7,817 nt of DNA from CAYJFG01 sp051881695 (lineage in GTDB: Bacteria > Bacillota > Clostridia > Oscillospirales > Acutalibacteraceae). Numbering within the stretch: the stretch's first letter is position 1; every line of letters begins with the position of its first letter. The DNA lies in contig JBJEQJ010000029.1 of the NCBI GenBank assembly GCA_051881695.1, positions 1 through 7,817 of the forward strand, in the 5' to 3' direction. A program made the position numbers and the translations under genes. Positions 6,775-7,817 of the stretch are shown one piece after another. A model generated the notes under the pieces. The model was not told the origin of the DNA. It saw only the letters and a program-made list of their open reading frames with translations, and made no database searches.

Positions 6775-6793
6775 TGCCGAAGCCTTCATCTAT

Positions 6794-6847
6794 ACTGATT
6801 TCAGTGTTTCCGTATTAAAACCAATATTAGTATCAGTCTGTTTTTTT
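6794..6847 (+). terminator. Possible terminator after spoVAD
   Basis: ACTGAT (6794-6799) can pair with ATCAGT (6832-6837), with a possible inner TATT/AATA stem, followed by CTG and seven T (6841-6847). The stem is AT-rich with a large loop, so termination may be inefficient. It sits about 20 nt after the spoVAD stop. Confidence 0.4.
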
Positions 6848-6925
6848 GAACAAAGTACACTACTTCTTAATTTGCCAAAAAGAAAAATCTACTTTTTATA
6901 TATATTCAAAAAATCAAAAGTATGA

Positions 6926-6955
6926 TATAATTTAGGTGATGTGAAAATTAAGGAG
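6926..6955 (+). promoter_or_regulatory. Possible -10 element and ribosome binding site of the PAP2 gene
   Basis: A perfect TATAAT (6926-6931) lies 31 nt before the ATG, but no good -35 was found at the right distance; TTCAAA at 6905-6910 gives only a 15-nt spacer. AGGAG (6951-6955) is a good ribosome binding site 7 nt before ATG 6963. A separate promoter would make the phosphatase independent of spoVAD. Confidence 0.45.
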
Positions 6956-6962
6956 TATTTTT

Positions 6963-7487
6963 ATGTTTGAAAAAATACAATATTACGATGACCGTGTAAT
7001 CAATTGGATTGCAAAAATTCAGTCGCCCAGACGTAATAAATTGATGATTTTCTTCACAAGACTCGGGGATAAGGGACTTATATGGTTTACTTTGTGCGCC
7101 CCGTTTTTTATTTTTCCGCAGACCAGGCTGGTCGGAACTAATATTTTAGTTGCGCTGGTTATGGCGCATCTTGCAGGCGAGGTGCTTATTAAGCATCTGG
7201 TATGCAGAATAAGACCCTGCCACAAGCTTGATGAAGATGAAAATATTATAAAAAAGCCTAAATACTATTCCTTCCCCTCGGGGCATACTACTTCTTCCTT
7301 CTCGGTTGTTGCGGTAACACTGTTCCGCTTTTGGCCTGTTGCAATTCCTGTAACTATTATTGCATTTTTAATCGCTTTCTCAAGACTGTATTTAAGAGTT
7401 CACTATTTAACAGATGTGCTTGCGGGAATGATGCTGGGCTTGCTATGCGGATTTTTATCTGTTGAGCTTTTTAATACTATATTCTGA
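6963..7487 (+). CDS. PAP2-superfamily membrane phosphatase
   Basis: 174 aa, typical of the small bacterial lipid phosphatases. All three catalytic motifs are intact: K77-x6-R84-P85, PSGH at 105-108 (catalytic His108) and SR-x5-H-x3-D at 140-151 (Arg141, His147, Asp151). Hydrophobic segments at about 38-50, 57-73, 112-121, 124-140 and 152-173 indicate a multi-pass membrane enzyme with the active site expected on the outer face. Relatives remove phosphate from phosphatidate, phosphatidylglycerol phosphate or undecaprenyl diphosphate; a role in recycling the undecaprenyl carrier is plausible but the sequence does not choose between them. It follows spoVAD after 188 bp and has its own ribosome binding site, so cotranscription is uncertain. 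The repeat array begins 24 bp after the stop codon. Confidence 0.92.
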   Translation: MFEKIQYYDDRVINWIAKIQSPRRNKLMIFFTRLGDKGLIWFTLCAPFFIFPQTRLVGTNILVALVMAHLAGEVLIKHLVCRIRPCHKLDEDENIIKKPKYYSFPSGHTTSSFSVVAVTLFRFWPVAIPVTIIAFLIAFSRLYLRVHYLTDVLAGMMLGLLCGFLSVELFNTIF

Positions 7488-7510
7488 CAGAAAAATCCAA
7501 TGTAAATTAA

Positions 7511-7606
7511 CGCCCCTTGTCTAAAAGGAAAATTCAAAAAAGAATAGCCTGTGCTAAAATGAATCCCTCCACCGCAAGCGGTCCCCCTCCCTTTAACAAG
7601 GGAGGC
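7511..7606. repeat. Fold-back repeat, array unit 1 with internally deleted left arm
   Basis: The left arm is reduced to 7511-7535: it keeps the outer CGCCCCTTGTCTAAAAGG and the inner ATTC end, but the variable inner hairpin between them is gone. The 25-nt linker (7536-7560, ending GCCTGTGCTAAAAT) and the right arm (7561-7606) are intact. The linker end differs from copy 1 by a single base (CCTGTG versus TCTGTG). Confidence 0.85.
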
Positions 7607-7611
7607 AAAAA

Positions 7612-7730
7612 GTCCCCCTTGTCAAAGGGGGAAAGATCACGAAGTCATCAGGGGGATTCCTCAGAATAAAGTCAGCGCTAAAAAGAATCCCTCCACCGCA
7701 AGCGGTCCCCCTCCCTTTAACAAGGGAGGC
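7612..7730. repeat. Fold-back repeat, array unit 2
   Basis: The left arm (7612-7659) has terminal stem TCCCCCTT/AAGGGGGA with loop GTCA, and an inner hairpin GATCAC/GTCATC carrying one mismatch (C at 7638). A 25-nt linker ending in AGCGCTAAAAA follows, then the intact right arm (7685-7730). It is joined to unit 1 by AAAAA (7607-7611). Confidence 0.9.
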
Positions 7731-7735
7731 AAAAA

Positions 7736-7817
7736 GTCCCCCTTGTCAAAGGGGGAAAGATGACGAAGTCATCAGGGGGATTCCTCAGAATAAAGCCTGT
7801 GCGGAAGCGAATCCCTC
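7736..7817. repeat. Fold-back repeat, array unit 3 (cut by window end)
   Basis: The left arm (7736-7783) matches that of unit 2 except that C7638 is G at 7762, restoring a perfect GATGAC/GTCATC stem. The linker differs at its end (CCTGTGCGGAAGC), and the right arm begins at 7809 and runs off the window. Right arms start at 7561, 7685 and 7809, an exact 124-bp period. Confidence 0.9.

Noticed and set aside
7561..7817. CRISPR array
   Set aside because: The 124-bp period consists of near-identical sequence throughout, with no unique spacers between short repeats, and no cas genes are present.

Overview
The window looks like a piece of an AT-rich, endospore-forming Gram-positive genome, most likely a Clostridia gut lineage (Oscillospiraceae/Ruminococcaceae-like). 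The support is a clear SpoVAD spore protein, strong AGGAGG-type ribosome binding sites, sigma-A-like promoters with 17-nt spacers, a DHHW-family surface protein, and dispersed GC-rich hairpin repeats of a type found between genes in that group. The lineage is inferred; no rRNA or other taxonomic marker is present.

Left part (1-3980), read on the minus strand: a three-gene carbohydrate-type ABC import operon. The order of transcription is a lipoprotein substrate-binding protein (2127-3515), a MalF/UgpA-type permease (1118-1960) and a MalG/UgpE-type permease (225-1118). A good promoter lies at 3644-3672, a hairpin sits between the binding protein and the first permease, the two permeases overlap by one base, and a canonical terminator ends the operon at 157-191. 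No ATPase, regulator or glycosidase is present, so the ATPase is probably shared and encoded elsewhere. At the extreme left a near-consensus promoter (18-46, minus) fires out of the window.

Middle (3980-5500): a single minus-strand gene for a membrane-anchored DHHW-motif (AlgX/AlgJ, SGNH-like) extracellular protein, with its own promoter and a strong terminator. The promoter and ribosome binding site place its start at 5246 rather than at the upstream ATG.

Right part (5500-7817), plus strand: spoVAD standing alone without spoVAC or spoVAE, then a small PAP2-superfamily membrane phosphatase. Both lie next to copies of a fold-back repeat of about 120 bp: one copy just upstream of spoVAD (5502-5622), and a tandem array with an exact 124-bp period after the phosphatase, running off the window end (7511-7817). 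The repeat upstream of spoVAD keeps an open frame into the gene, so a start there would add about 50 false residues.

Most of the content is conventional. The most unusual element is the modular hairpin repeat: its inner hairpins differ in sequence but keep their pairing. No new defence, mobile or biosynthetic system is recognised.
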